Positions 53,359-60,292 of a DNA stretch of 64,000 nt are shown piece after piece; position 1 is the stretch's first letter; each line of letters starts with the position of its first letter. A model generated the notes under the pieces. It saw only the letters and a program-made list of their open reading frames with translations, was not told where the DNA came from and ran no database searches. The position numbers and the translations under genes were made by a program. Origin of the DNA: a virus. The DNA lies in IMG/VR virus record IMGVR_UViG_3300024261_001362, positions 32,706-96,705 of that record; one strand, given 5' to 3'.

Positions 53359-53384
53359 TGTAAAAATCAAATTATATGTAATAT

Positions 53385-54380
53385 CTACCATTTTTTACAA
53401 GACCAATACCGAGCTTTCCATTTTGGACCCGGAGTATCACATTTATGTCTCGCTCTAAAACTTTTTCGTCGTGCAGGATTATCTTTCTTGATCTCCATAT
53501 TAGGATCACCAAAGTTTACCTTAACTACATTGCCCTTTTCATTCTTAACATAGACTGAAAACTTCTTGGGACCATCTGGAGTTCTAAAAGGCTTATTTAG
53601 CTTAACCTTTCTACCTTGATATTCCGATGCACGAACTGGAATTAGTGTTCTACCGCTTTTTTTGTAAATACCTTTTCTTTCGTACTCATATACTTCACCA
53701 GTTTTAGGATCTTTATATTTAAAACTACCCTTGCTATCTTCTCCTCCATGCTTTTTGTACCAACCTTGGAATTCCTTCATATTTTTACCGGGCATCCATA
53801 ATGTTTTATTATCTCCACTCTTGTGAGAATGAACACCAGATAGACCAATCTTCTCAGCCATTTTTTCAGCAGCTTCCTTAGAATCAAATACATAATCCTG
53901 CATTGGCCCAGCTTTATGTGCTACTGATTCCTGAGCTTTTTTGTAAGATTCTGGATCTGGACGATCAGGATCTCCGGGTTTAGCTGGCTTATACTTCTTA
54001 CCTTCACGTTCCTTCTTCTTACGAATATTTTCCCAAAGACCCGGTTTTTCAATCGCTATATCCCACTCTAATACTTCATTATTATCATCATTAATATCAA
54101 CCATGAGATAATAATATGTTTGTGGGTCTAGATTATTATAATCCGCTTCTACAGGAATTACAAAATTGTGTTCATTGATTTCTTCTTCAAACCCATATGC
54201 TTCATATGAGAAGCTAAAGTCAGCGGCTTCCATATAATCAAGAGATTCAGCAGCTTTACTTAAACAAACAGCGGTCCTCTGTTTATTAACTGGGTATTCC
54301 TCTTTCATATTACTATCGCTCATACAACGTGACATAAATTCATTAGGTTTTTCATTTTCTTTTTTATTTGGGATTGGCAT
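53385..54380 (-). CDS. Probable virion/head-associated protein with RHKC-TPGPKWKARYWSC C-terminus
   Basis: The 331-aa protein starts MPIPNKKENEKPNEFMSRC, then MKEEYPVNKQRTAVCL, an N-terminal motif I have seen in phage head or protease-scaffold proteins. Its C-terminus reads VNFGDPNMEIKKDNPARRK, RHKCDTPGPKWKARYWSCK, a frequent ending in marine phage proteins. The middle is Lys/Gly-rich. AGGAG precedes the ATG at 54380. Structural role is an inference from these recurring ends. Confidence 0.6.
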   Translation of the reverse strand: MPIPNKKENEKPNEFMSRCMSDSNMKEEYPVNKQRTAVCLSKAAESLDYMEAADFSFSYEAYGFEEEINEHNFVIPVEADYNNLDPQTYYYLMVDINDDNNEVLEWDIAIEKPGLWENIRKKKEREGKKYKPAKPGDPDRPDPESYKKAQESVAHKAGPMQDYVFDSKEAAEKMAEKIGLSGVHSHKSGDNKTLWMPGKNMKEFQGWYKKHGGEDSKGSFKYKDPKTGEVYEYERKGIYKKSGRTLIPVRASEYQGRKVKLNKPFRTPDGPKKFSVYVKNEKGNVVKVNFGDPNMEIKKDNPARRKSFRARHKCDTPGPKWKARYWSCKKW

Positions 54381-54771
54381 AAACAACTCCTAAAAAATGT
54401 TCTAAAGATGTTATAGTATTATTTTTGAAAATATTATCAACAATTTTTTTCGCTTGAGTCTTCTTTTCTCCCAAGGATGTTAAAGTCAAAATACAATCTT
54501 GTTGTAGTTTAGAAGGTTTTTTCTTCTTTTTGACTTTTCTTTTCTTGGAAGTAGTCTTACGTTTAGGTTTAGACTTAGACTCAGATTCAATATTTGTGAC
54601 AACAATAGTGCTTTGAGGTACTTCAGTTTCAAATTCTGCAATTGTTATTTCACTAAAGTTTGGTTTTCTAATAGATAGTACACCAAAACCATACAAAACA
54701 CTTAAAATGATACAACCAACTGTAAAAATAATAGAGGTTTGATCAACTACTTTATCCCAATGCGTTGTCAT
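54364..54771 (-). CDS. Membrane-anchored basic protein with a RuvA-C-like helical end
   Basis: The 135-aa protein has a membrane helix at about residues 13-33 (TSIIFTVGCIILSVLYGFG), then a stretch of Lys/Arg (KPKRKTTSKKRKVKKKKKP) and a C-terminal helical part (CILTLTSLGEKKTQAKKIVDNI). The last resembles the RuvA C-terminal/UBA-like three-helix unit. It may tether nucleic acid to the membrane. It overlaps the downstream gene by 17 bases. Confidence 0.5.
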   Translation of the reverse strand: MTTHWDKVVDQTSIIFTVGCIILSVLYGFGVLSIRKPNFSEITIAEFETEVPQSTIVVTNIESESKSKPKRKTTSKKRKVKKKKKPSKLQQDCILTLTSLGEKKTQAKKIVDNIFKNNTITSLEHFLGVVYANPK

Positions 54772-54782
54772 TTTTATATCCT

Positions 54783-54808
54783 AAAAGCCGGTTTTGATGA
54801 GATCCGGC
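54783..54808 (-). terminator. Weak intrinsic terminator after the second SSB gene
   Basis: Minus-strand GCCGG and CCGGC form a 5-bp GC stem around a 12-base loop and are followed by TTTTAGG. It lies 13 bases after the SSB stop. Confidence 0.5.
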
Positions 54809-54821
54809 AACTCATGCAAAT

Positions 54822-55139
54822 TTAATTAGGATTTGGTCCTAAAGAAATTTTATCAGCAAAAATACTACACGAAGTACGCTTATTACTTTCGCTATCTTCA
54901 TATTCTTCCACCTTAAGAGGACCAAGAACTGAAACAATACGACCCTTAGTCAACTTATCATTCAGATTCTCTGCCATCTTACCAAAACACAACACGTTTA
55001 GGAAGGTAGTTTCTTCTTCTTGTCCGCGATAACTATTAATAGCTATTCGGAATTTGGACATTGCAACACCCTTCTGAGTTTGAGAATACTCAGCATCACG
55101 GGTTAATCGTCCACAACCATTAAAACAATTTACATTCAT
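54822..55139 (-). CDS. ssb: Single-stranded DNA-binding protein (OB fold), copy 2
   Basis: The 105-aa protein has the SSB layout: NCFNGCGRLTRDAEY, SKFRIAINSYRGQEEETTFLNVLCFGKMAENL, GRIVSVLGPLKVEEYED and a short end. It differs strongly from the copy at 24661-24972 and also lacks an acidic tail. The second copy may serve recombination, or one could belong to a different replication stage. Confidence 0.88.
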   Translation of the reverse strand: MNVNCFNGCGRLTRDAEYSQTQKGVAMSKFRIAINSYRGQEEETTFLNVLCFGKMAENLNDKLTKGRIVSVLGPLKVEEYEDSESNKRTSCSIFADKISLGPNPN

Positions 55140-55159
55140 TCCTAGCTCTCCTAATCAAT

Positions 55160-55480
55160 CTAACGGCTGTTAACATTCGACAAGATTCTACCACGTACAA
55201 CTTGAGCATTACCACGATTGGTACGGCTATGTGTTGCATCATAAACATGTTGAGTAAAACTTCGAGGAAGACCAAGAGCTGAACCAGCCTTCAAGGTTTC
55301 CTTTTTGTTATTACTAAAAGTCCCAAGACCCTTCTTGTGAGCAACAGCAGTAACAGGATTAAAAGTTTCACCCCTATCATTACCACGAGTCTTCGTGGCA
55401 GTAATAGTTGAATCTTCCATACCCCAACGATAACACTGAGGAAGATTGTTCAGTGTTTCATAAAAATCGCTTCTATCCAT
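55160..55480 (-). CDS. Conserved phage protein of unknown function
   Basis: ATG 55480 with GGAGAGTTAAG; 106 aa starting MDRSDFYETLNNLPQC. The C-terminal SALGLPRSFTQHVYDATHSRTNRGNAQVVRGRIL carries a string of basic and polar residues that recurs in marine phage proteins. DNA or RNA binding is possible. It precedes the SSB copy. Confidence 0.55.
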   Translation of the reverse strand: MDRSDFYETLNNLPQCYRWGMEDSTITATKTRGNDRGETFNPVTAVAHKKGLGTFSNNKKETLKAGSALGLPRSFTQHVYDATHSRTNRGNAQVVRGRILSNVNSR

Positions 55481-55500
55481 CTTAACTCTCCTAACAAAAA

Positions 55501-55527
55501 ACATTAAAACAAACTCCCACAGTGGGA
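55501..55527 (-). terminator. Possible weak terminator
   Basis: Minus-strand TCCCA-CTG-TGGGA forms a short perfect hairpin followed by GTTTGTTTTAATG. It lies 7 bases after the stop of the coiled-coil gene and before the 106-aa gene. The stem is only 5 bp, so activity is doubtful. Confidence 0.35.
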
Positions 55528-55534
55528 ATTCTTA

Positions 55535-55723
55535 TTAAGATTCAGCACCTTCAACTACCTCCTCATTTGTTTGGTCAGCTTGCAAGGTCTGTAATCCTTC
55601 ATTTAAGTATTCAACCATTCTTTCTTTTTCTGAATTTAATTCAGCAATCTTCTGGTCAATTACTTGAATTTCTCGTTGTACATTCAACAGGTGGGCTTCC
55701 GCCATCTCTCGTTCACTAGGCAT
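55535..55723 (-). CDS. Small coiled-coil protein
   Basis: The 62-aa protein from ATG 55723 (AAGGAGAAGAAA upstream) is one long helix with heptad spacing (LLNVQREIQVIDQKIAELNSEKERMVEYL) and an acidic tail. It may be a chaperone-like or packaging accessory protein. It is the first gene after a good sigma-70 promoter. Confidence 0.6.
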   Translation of the reverse strand: MPSEREMAEAHLLNVQREIQVIDQKIAELNSEKERMVEYLNEGLQTLQADQTNEEVVEGAES

Positions 55724-55752
55724 TTTCTTCTCCTTATTAAGTAGACACACTT

Positions 55753-55781
55753 ATTATAGTGTTGTAAAGCGATAAAGTCAA
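55753..55781 (-). promoter_or_regulatory. Sigma-70-type promoter (TTGACT-17-TATAAT)
   Basis: On the minus strand TTGACT (55781-55776) and TATAAT (55758-55753) are separated by exactly 17 bases, a near-consensus early promoter. It lies 30 bases before the start of the coiled-coil gene and would drive the 55.7-to-54.8 kb genes, including the second SSB. Confidence 0.8.
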
Positions 55782-55845
55782 ATACTTTATCAAAGATTAT
55801 CTGTAATTTAATAAATTTGTCGATCATTATAGATAGGGTGGTACA

Positions 55846-56055
55846 TTATTCATCGTATTCAATAACACATATTTCTGCTTCTTTAAACATCTGACGAGAG
55901 ACATTAAAGTCCTCTTTCCATCTTGGATTTTTATTTTTAACACTAACCACTCTTTTAATACCTGCTTGGATGATCATACCAGTACATACAGAACAAGGCA
56001 AAAAAGGATAAGTATAAATATGACAATCTTTAACATTTGCGTTAGCAAAAATCAT
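55846..56055 (-). pseudogene. Truncated dCMP deaminase, C-terminal half only
   Basis: The 69-aa frame MIFANANVKDCHIYTYPFLPC matches a dCMP deaminase from just after its HAE motif: it has the FLPCSVC zinc cysteines but lacks the N-terminal half with the HAE histidine and catalytic glutamate. AAAAGGAACTAAT upstream makes a good ribosome site, so the fragment may still be translated. The intact copy is upstream at 56174-56635 and ends with the same EAEI...Y-E. An inverted methyltransferase-like fragment lies between them. Confidence 0.72.
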
Positions 56056-56075
56056 ATTAGTTCCTTTTGTTTAAT

Positions 56076-56220
56076 CTTAGACAATTGGGTAAGACAACAT
56101 AGTCTACCACTCAATTCTTTGTTCAATCGGGCCTTTTGCTTAGATTATGAAATTAATGCTGTTTATGGAGATGCTATTGATTATATAGATGATGGTAGAT
56201 ACGATTCAATTCATATGTGA
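56076..56220 (+). pseudogene. Inverted remnant of a small methyltransferase gene
   Basis: Read on the plus strand, this segment encodes LFNRAFCLDYEINAVYGDAIDYIDDGRYD, which matches IFAASSLGYKIEAKYGDAIDYLDNDTYD in the island methyltransferase (22423-22971). An NLRQLG stretch in another frame may correspond to NLDNLS. The DNA also matches (TATGGAGATGC, then GATTA and AGAT). It has no start and stops at TGA 56218. It lies against the direction of every other gene. Confidence 0.6.
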
Positions 56221-56635
56221 TAAATGAAATCTCTGCTTCTTGGCACATTTTAGTAGTAATCTCAATACTATCTTTCCATCTATCAAATGTATTTACGGGT
56301 GCTACAATTCTTGATATCCCCGACTGAATAATTTTAGAACAACATTTTGAACAGGGTGGCATTGGCCAAGTATAAATACTACACCCAGTCAAATCCCTCT
56401 TCGCTGTTAAGATAGCATTCTCTTCAGCGTGAATAATAATGCCAAGTTTCTCATCTCTACGATTCAACCTCTCGTCATCTTTTATTCCTCTGGGAAATCC
56501 ATTAAATCCAACTGAAATAACGCGACGTTCCTGATCAATAATCACAGTACCAACTTGAGTAGAAGGATCTTTTGACCAACTTCCAACTAATTTTGCCATT
56601 TCAAGAAATCGTAAGTCCCATTTTTTTAAAATCAT
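56174..56635 (-). CDS. dCMP deaminase
   Basis: The 153-aa protein has DPSTQVGTVIID, GFNGFPRGI, the IIHAEENAIL zinc/catalytic motif and MPPCSKCCSKII, the full deaminase set. It converts dCMP to dUMP for ThyX. The last ten residues (LNRIYHHLYNQ) are not deaminase-like. They come from the antisense of the methyltransferase remnant, so the stop codon was supplied by a rearrangement. Confidence 0.9.
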   Translation of the reverse strand: MILKKWDLRFLEMAKLVGSWSKDPSTQVGTVIIDQERRVISVGFNGFPRGIKDDERLNRRDEKLGIIIHAEENAILTAKRDLTGCSIYTWPMPPCSKCCSKIIQSGISRIVAPVNTFDRWKDSIEITTKMCQEAEISFITYELNRIYHHLYNQ

Positions 56636-57135
56636 ACTCCAAACTTTCTTAAAACTTTATCAACTTTTTTAATTTCATCATGAACTGCCGCATTTTTCTT
56701 CGCCGCATTATGAATCAGAGTACTTGATGATTCTTTCTTACCACCACCAACATTATATAGACTGGTCAATTGATTATTATTATTAGAACAAAATTCTTCT
56801 TCAGGAGTGTTGTTATTACCCCTATCTCCACCATTACAAAAGATAAATGTATTCCTACCATTAGCTTGGTTTTGAATTACAACATGCTTTAATGTTTCTA
56901 TAACGCTGGAATCTTTATCGCGAGATAAAACAGCTTTATTAACACATCGTAAGGCAGAAACAATTCTAACTCTATCTTCTTCATCCATGAATGGGGTACT
57001 ACCCTTTAGATTTACTTGATAATCACTGTTTATAATAACAATTAGTTTATCGGATATTTTTTTGGCTGCTTCAAGATAATCTAAATGTCCAATATGTAAA
57101 GGATTAAAATATCCCGACACTATTGCTATTTTCAT
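56632..57135 (-). CDS. Cytidylyltransferase-like nucleotidyltransferase
   Basis: The 167-aa protein opens IAIVSGYFNPLHIGHLDYL with the HIGH-type motif of the TagD/RfaE/NadD superfamily. It follows with DEEDRVRIVSALRCV and a CNGGDRGNNNTPEEEFC segment, as in heptose or glycerol-phosphate adenylyl/cytidylyltransferases. It likely activates a sugar or polyol phosphate. The ISSTSL-like motif is replaced by KKESSSTLI. It overlaps the dCMP deaminase gene by 4 bases. Confidence 0.8.
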   Translation of the reverse strand: MKIAIVSGYFNPLHIGHLDYLEAAKKISDKLIVIINSDYQVNLKGSTPFMDEEDRVRIVSALRCVNKAVLSRDKDSSVIETLKHVVIQNQANGRNTFIFCNGGDRGNNNTPEEEFCSNNNNQLTSLYNVGGGKKESSSTLIHNAAKKNAAVHDEIKKVDKVLRKFGV

Positions 57136-57377
57136 TTTTTCTTCTTTCTTTTACCAGATTGTTCAATCTTACCAATAAAACAATAGTAACACAAAGGCTC
57201 AGGTAAGAAATCGAAAACTCTTTTAAAATGTCTTACAGTACCATTCCTATCTCTTAACATATAATGCTCTATTTCTCTACCTTTAGCACCTAATTCAGAA
57301 CCATGAGTAAAAATTTTTCCACCATATCGTAGTTTAAGAATATAAGCCCAACAATAACAATTTCCAAGACAGTACAT
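57132..57377 (-). CDS. Hypothetical protein with Cys-rich start
   Basis: Translation most likely starts at ATG 57377 right after the upstream stop (GGAGAAACATAGG precedes it), giving 81 aa. The start MYCLGNCYCWAYILKLRYGG and later CYYCFIG provide five cysteines, possibly metal-binding. The C-terminus is Lys-rich. An ATG five codons upstream overlapping the preceding gene is an alternative. Function unknown. Confidence 0.55.
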   Translation of the reverse strand: MYCLGNCYCWAYILKLRYGGKIFTHGSELGAKGREIEHYMLRDRNGTVRHFKRVFDFLPEPLCYYCFIGKIEQSGKRKKKK

Positions 57378-57378
57378 C

Positions 57379-57624
57379 CTATGTTTCTCCATCTAAGTAT
57401 TCGTAGAATCTATCCATGAGTCTATCGTAAGTATTAGAGTTCCTTAAACTCCCCGTTATAGTCTTGTAAAGTTTCTTAGGAAACAATATCATACCATCTT
57501 GCTCAAACTTATCAATAGGTATTCTCTTTATTTCTTGAGAATCTTTAGATATAACCATCTTTTTGATTTTTGGTTTTAGCTGAACTGTCCAATCTTCAAT
57601 ACTAACCTTAAATCCTTTAGTCAT
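57379..57624 (-). CDS. Small hypothetical protein
   Basis: An 81-aa protein from ATG 57624, with GACAGGAGAG upstream: MTKGFKVSIEDWTVQLKPKI, then KRIPIDKFEQDGMILFPKKLY and a helical end YDRLMDRFYEYLDGE. It lies between a small membrane protein and the Cys-rich protein. No family. Confidence 0.55.
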   Translation of the reverse strand: MTKGFKVSIEDWTVQLKPKIKKMVISKDSQEIKRIPIDKFEQDGMILFPKKLYKTITGSLRNSNTYDRLMDRFYEYLDGET

Positions 57625-57635
57625 AAACTCTCCTG

Positions 57636-57770
57636 TCAAGCGTATAAATAAGTAATTACCAATGCAATGCCACAAATAATAAAAGTAAATGTAATACCAA
57701 TACCCAACCCAAATATCATTATCATAATATATTGATCAATTATTCTTTGTATCTTTTCTGGCTTTGGCAT
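57636..57770 (-). CDS. Small membrane protein downstream of the tmRNA
   Basis: A 44-codon frame: MPKPEKIQRIIDQY followed by a long hydrophobic helix (IMIMIFGLGIGITFTFIICG). Its stop lies 12 bases before the next start and its ATG 60 bases after the tmRNA 3' end. There is no strong ribosome site, but the composition is clearly that of a membrane protein. Unknown function. Confidence 0.55.
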   Translation of the reverse strand: MPKPEKIQRIIDQYIMIMIFGLGIGITFTFIICGIALVITYLYA

Positions 57771-57829
57771 ATTAATCAATTCTATTAGTTTAAATGAGAC
57801 ACATTGGTGGAGATGGCGAGAAAAATAAG

Positions 57830-58094
57830 TGGAGGCGGCGATAATCGAAATCGCGTCCTGTATAATCTAAATAATAACTTCATCCACATGTTTGCTCTCT
57901 AAGAGAGATCCCTTGCCTATATTACTTATGCCTGTCTTTGGTTACCAGAGCGACAGACAACTCCTGCCGTTATACGGCGAGTGCAAAACTATTAGTTTTA
58001 GCAGTTAAGTTTTGACCGAATTTTTAACGGGCCTTTCGGTCAACCCGTACATGCAGTTATTATCTCTAATTACCAGTCAATGCCTTTCGCCCCC
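57830..58094 (-). ncRNA. ssrA: tmRNA (ssrA), compact, tag AKTNSFALAV
   Basis: The RNA starts GGGGGCGAAAGGC at 58094 and ends in a tRNA-like domain: T-arm GCGAT-TTCGATT-ATCGC and acceptor strand CGCCTCC plus A. The acceptor pairs 7/7, including the G3-U70 pair that marks alanine tRNAs. Pseudoknot PK1 (58012-58048) uses ACGGG/CCCGT and TTGACCG/CGGTCAA. Just after it a reading frame (58002-57970) codes AKTNSFALAV and a stop, inside a CCGT/ACGG stem. CCA is not encoded. At about 265 nt it is shorter than typical bacterial tmRNA (about 350-400). It rescues stalled ribosomes and tags their products. Confidence 0.9.
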
Positions 58095-58095
58095 A

Positions 58096-58686
58096 TTAAA
58101 ATTGTTCTTGTTTAAACCATAAATCAAAATCTTGTTGTTTTAAAATGATTCCGGGTTTTCCTCCCATATATGGAATCTTCTGGATATTTCCTATATCCAT
58201 ATTTGTCTGTAAGAATACATCTACTGTATCAGGCCACATAATTCCCCATTTTAGTTGATTCGCTTTTGATTCAATCAGCTCGATATAGTTTTCTAAATTA
58301 TAATCTTTTGGTTTTCTAAGGTTTGTACCACAATTTACAGAATTATAAATAAATAATATTGCTGCTTTTTCTTTGATATATGCTTTTAGATCATTTACTT
58401 TTAATGTAAATTTGCCTGCTGTTGGAACCCATTTCATTTCTAAAGGTAAGTCTTTAATAGCATCGATATCAACCATGAAGTCAGCACCAGTAGTATTGGT
58501 GCCTGTCTCTACATATTCGCCATCATTACCAACACCATTATCTCTTACGTTAGATAATACAATATCAGGGCGACTATTGCAAATAGAAACCCATTTATTG
58601 AAAAAATATTTCTCAACCATTGTACTGAACTTGATGTCCTTTTTAAAGGTACTCTTAGTTCTATTATCAAATCTTTTATCTGTCAT
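58096..58686 (-). CDS. Putative PD-(D/E)XK endonuclease
   Basis: ATG 58686 gives 196 aa. The core TGADFMVDIDAIKD, then LPLEMKWVPTAG, shows the D...ExK spacing of restriction-endonuclease-like folds, followed by FTLKVNDLKAYIKEKAAILFIYN. It is probably a phage nuclease; target unknown. It stops two bases before the tmRNA 5' end and starts just after a terminator hairpin, with no clear ribosome site. Confidence 0.55.
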   Translation of the reverse strand: MTDKRFDNRTKSTFKKDIKFSTMVEKYFFNKWVSICNSRPDIVLSNVRDNGVGNDGEYVETGTNTTGADFMVDIDAIKDLPLEMKWVPTAGKFTLKVNDLKAYIKEKAAILFIYNSVNCGTNLRKPKDYNLENYIELIESKANQLKWGIMWPDTVDVFLQTNMDIGNIQKIPYMGGKPGIILKQQDFDLWFKQEQF

Positions 58687-58690
58687 AATC

Positions 58691-58713
58691 AAAAGCCGGG
58701 CCGAAGCCCGGCT
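58691..58713 (-). terminator. Intrinsic terminator with a TTCG loop
   Basis: Minus-strand AGCCGGGC and GCCCGGCT close over a TTCG tetraloop (8 GC-rich pairs), followed by TTTGATT. It lies 13 bases after the stop of the secreted Cys-rich gene and 5 bases before the nuclease start. Confidence 0.82.
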
Positions 58714-58725
58714 CAACTCCTTTAA

Positions 58726-59082
58726 CTATCTAATACGGCGATAAAATCCGGGACGGTAATACCAACGTGGTCGTCGGTATTCATAAGTGCGAGGCTCTGG
58801 AAGACAAACAGGAGTCTTAAATGGTGCCGCTATAGCAGAACCAATTCCATGTACTATACCAGAAGTAGTATTGTACATATAGTCTCCTGTCGCCCTAAAG
58901 ATATCGCATGGAGCAATACAATGGAATCTCCTAACTCGTGGTCCACAACAATCTGATGGATAAACCATCACTGAAAATTCTGGATCTGGATATGGCTCTA
59001 AACATAGCTCCGAACATTCCTTGTCACCAGCAATAACTGTCGATCCAACAACACAACACAACGCAAAAACAAAGTTTCTCAT
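58726..59082 (-). CDS. Secreted Cys- and Arg-rich small protein
   Basis: The 118-aa protein has a signal peptide (MRNFVFALCCVVGSTVIAG), seven cysteines in the mature part (ECSELCLEP, YPSDCCGPR, HCIAPC, VCLPEP) and a Tyr/Arg/Pro-rich end (YEYRRPRWYYRPGFYRR). Such short exported proteins are common in Planctomycetes, in my recollection. Likely extracytoplasmic. The last gene before a strong terminator. Confidence 0.65.
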   Translation of the reverse strand: MRNFVFALCCVVGSTVIAGDKECSELCLEPYPDPEFSVMVYPSDCCGPRVRRFHCIAPCDIFRATGDYMYNTTSGIVHGIGSAIAAPFKTPVCLPEPRTYEYRRPRWYYRPGFYRRIR

Positions 59083-59544
59083 TTACTTACCTTTCTTGGT
59101 CTTAGTAGCGAAACCTTCCTGTACCATAACTTCTGATACATTTTCTAATTTTCCATCCCCATCAATATCCTTCCATAGATATGCTAGAATTCGTCCAAAA
59201 GTAAAGGAATCTTGAATTCTATGTGTCATAGGGATTTCTATAATTAGTTTATCGTCTTTAGTCAGTAGAGACTTTAGATATTCTTTAGATTTTAAACCAA
59301 GTTCCTTTTCTTCTATATCCTTGGTTCGCACCTCTGGTGCCCAACAATCAAGCATTCGTACACGAATTTGTTTCTGAATACTGACCACTACTGTGTCACC
59401 ATCATAAACTTCTTCAACTACAGCACTTGTAGTTAAATTTTGTTCAGGTGGATTATTAGCAGCAGTTACAACCCAAAATAAATTAGTTGCTATTGCCGTA
59501 ACCAATATAGTTACTTGATTTTTTCTATCGAAAAATTCTTTCAT
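59083..59544 (-). CDS. Staphylococcal nuclease-like (SNase) protein
   Basis: After an N-terminal signal or anchor (VTILVTAIATNLFWVV), the protein has the SNase fold: EEVYDGDTVVVS, IRVRMLDCWAPEVRT, GLKSKEYLKSLL and FGRILAYLWKDIDGDG, ending VMVQEGFATK. The calcium-site Asp and catalytic Arg positions are present. ATG 59544 overlaps the upstream stop as ATGA. 153 aa. It probably cleaves DNA or RNA outside the cytoplasm. Confidence 0.85.
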   Translation of the reverse strand: MKEFFDRKNQVTILVTAIATNLFWVVTAANNPPEQNLTTSAVVEEVYDGDTVVVSIQKQIRVRMLDCWAPEVRTKDIEEKELGLKSKEYLKSLLTKDDKLIIEIPMTHRIQDSFTFGRILAYLWKDIDGDGKLENVSEVMVQEGFATKTKKGK

Positions 59545-59930
59545 GATGTCCAATACTGATAATAAAATTCTATAACTGATTTAAATACATTTGCTCGAAA
59601 ATCTCCAGCAGATGGACCTCCCGAATATGTCACATAATAGAAGAGCCACAACTGAAAAAAGAAAATAAAAGGTATAACTACCCTGAATTTATTTTTAACT
59701 AAAAAACACATTAACAGCACAGATAATATTGTGCCAATCATTTTAGCTTTAATAAAGCCATAAACACCATATTTGTTAATTATATAAATCCCCATAGGGT
59801 TTTGCTCTGTTTGGTGTAAATACTCTGCATGGATAAAACTTAAAGTATTATCGTAAGCTGAGATTACACCTATTGCGAATATCATACTCAAATATACCAA
59901 CTTGGTGCCGGTATCGTTAGTATTCATCAT
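59541..59930 (-). CDS. Polytopic membrane protein
   Basis: ATG 59930 or the adjacent 59927 with GGGAG upstream gives about 129 aa. Hydrophobic segments LVYLSMIFAIGVISAY, IKAKMIGTILSVLLMCFLV and VVIPFIFFFQLWLFYYV make three membrane spans. A longer frame reaching upstream to 60044 overlaps the small acidic gene and is less likely. Function unknown. Confidence 0.65.
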   Translation of the reverse strand: MMNTNDTGTKLVYLSMIFAIGVISAYDNTLSFIHAEYLHQTEQNPMGIYIINKYGVYGFIKAKMIGTILSVLLMCFLVKNKFRVVIPFIFFFQLWLFYYVTYSGGPSAGDFRANVFKSVIEFYYQYWTS

Positions 59931-59976
59931 AAACTCCCAAGTGTTTAAAAAATTGTTTACACTTGGTTTATACACT

Positions 59977-60138
59977 TCATTCGTCTTCCCAATCAAACTC
60001 TGCGAGCTGTTGGTCGCTAACATTGTACGTTTCAATAACATCAAAATTCTCTTCCTCCCACCACAATGTGTGTTCAGGACAGTAATCCTCTATGAGATCA
60101 CAATCTTCAATAGAATTATTAATTGTACTCAAAAACAT
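59977..60138 (-). CDS. Small acidic protein (53 aa)
   Basis: ATG 60138 opens MFLSTINNSIEDCDLIEDY, then CPEHTLWWEEENFDVIETYN and a tail QQLAEFDWEDE. Highly acidic, soluble, with no homologue I recognise. AGAG lies upstream. It lies between tRNA-Arg and the membrane protein gene. Acidic phage micro-proteins often inhibit host enzymes, but nothing shows that here. Confidence 0.55.
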   Translation of the reverse strand: MFLSTINNSIEDCDLIEDYCPEHTLWWEEENFDVIETYNVSDQQLAEFDWEDE

Positions 60139-60181
60139 AAGCAAAGACTCTTCCTATAAATCCATTATAAACCTAAAATAG

Positions 60182-60253
60182 TGGGAATGCCCAGATTCGA
60201 ACTGGAATCAAATGTTTAGAAGACATTTATGTTATCCCTTACACTACACTCCC
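60182..60253 (-). tRNA. tRNA-Arg (anticodon TCT)
   Basis: The 72-nt RNA folds fully: acceptor GGGAGTG with CATTCCC (7 bp), D-stem GTGT/ACAT with GG in the loop, anticodon stem AATGT/ACATT with loop CTTCTAA (anticodon TCT at 60218-60220), and T-stem TCCAG/CTGGG with loop TTCGAAT. The discriminator is A and CCA is not encoded. It reads AGA, a codon favoured by AT-rich phage genes. Confidence 0.92.
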
Positions 60254-60292
60254 CAAGTAATATTATAGTTAATTCATTGGCAATGTAAAGGG

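Noticed and set aside
59931-60044. Long N-terminal extension of the three-helix membrane protein
   Set aside because: It overlaps the small acidic gene in another frame and lacks a ribosome site, while GGGAG stands directly before the ATGATG at 59930.
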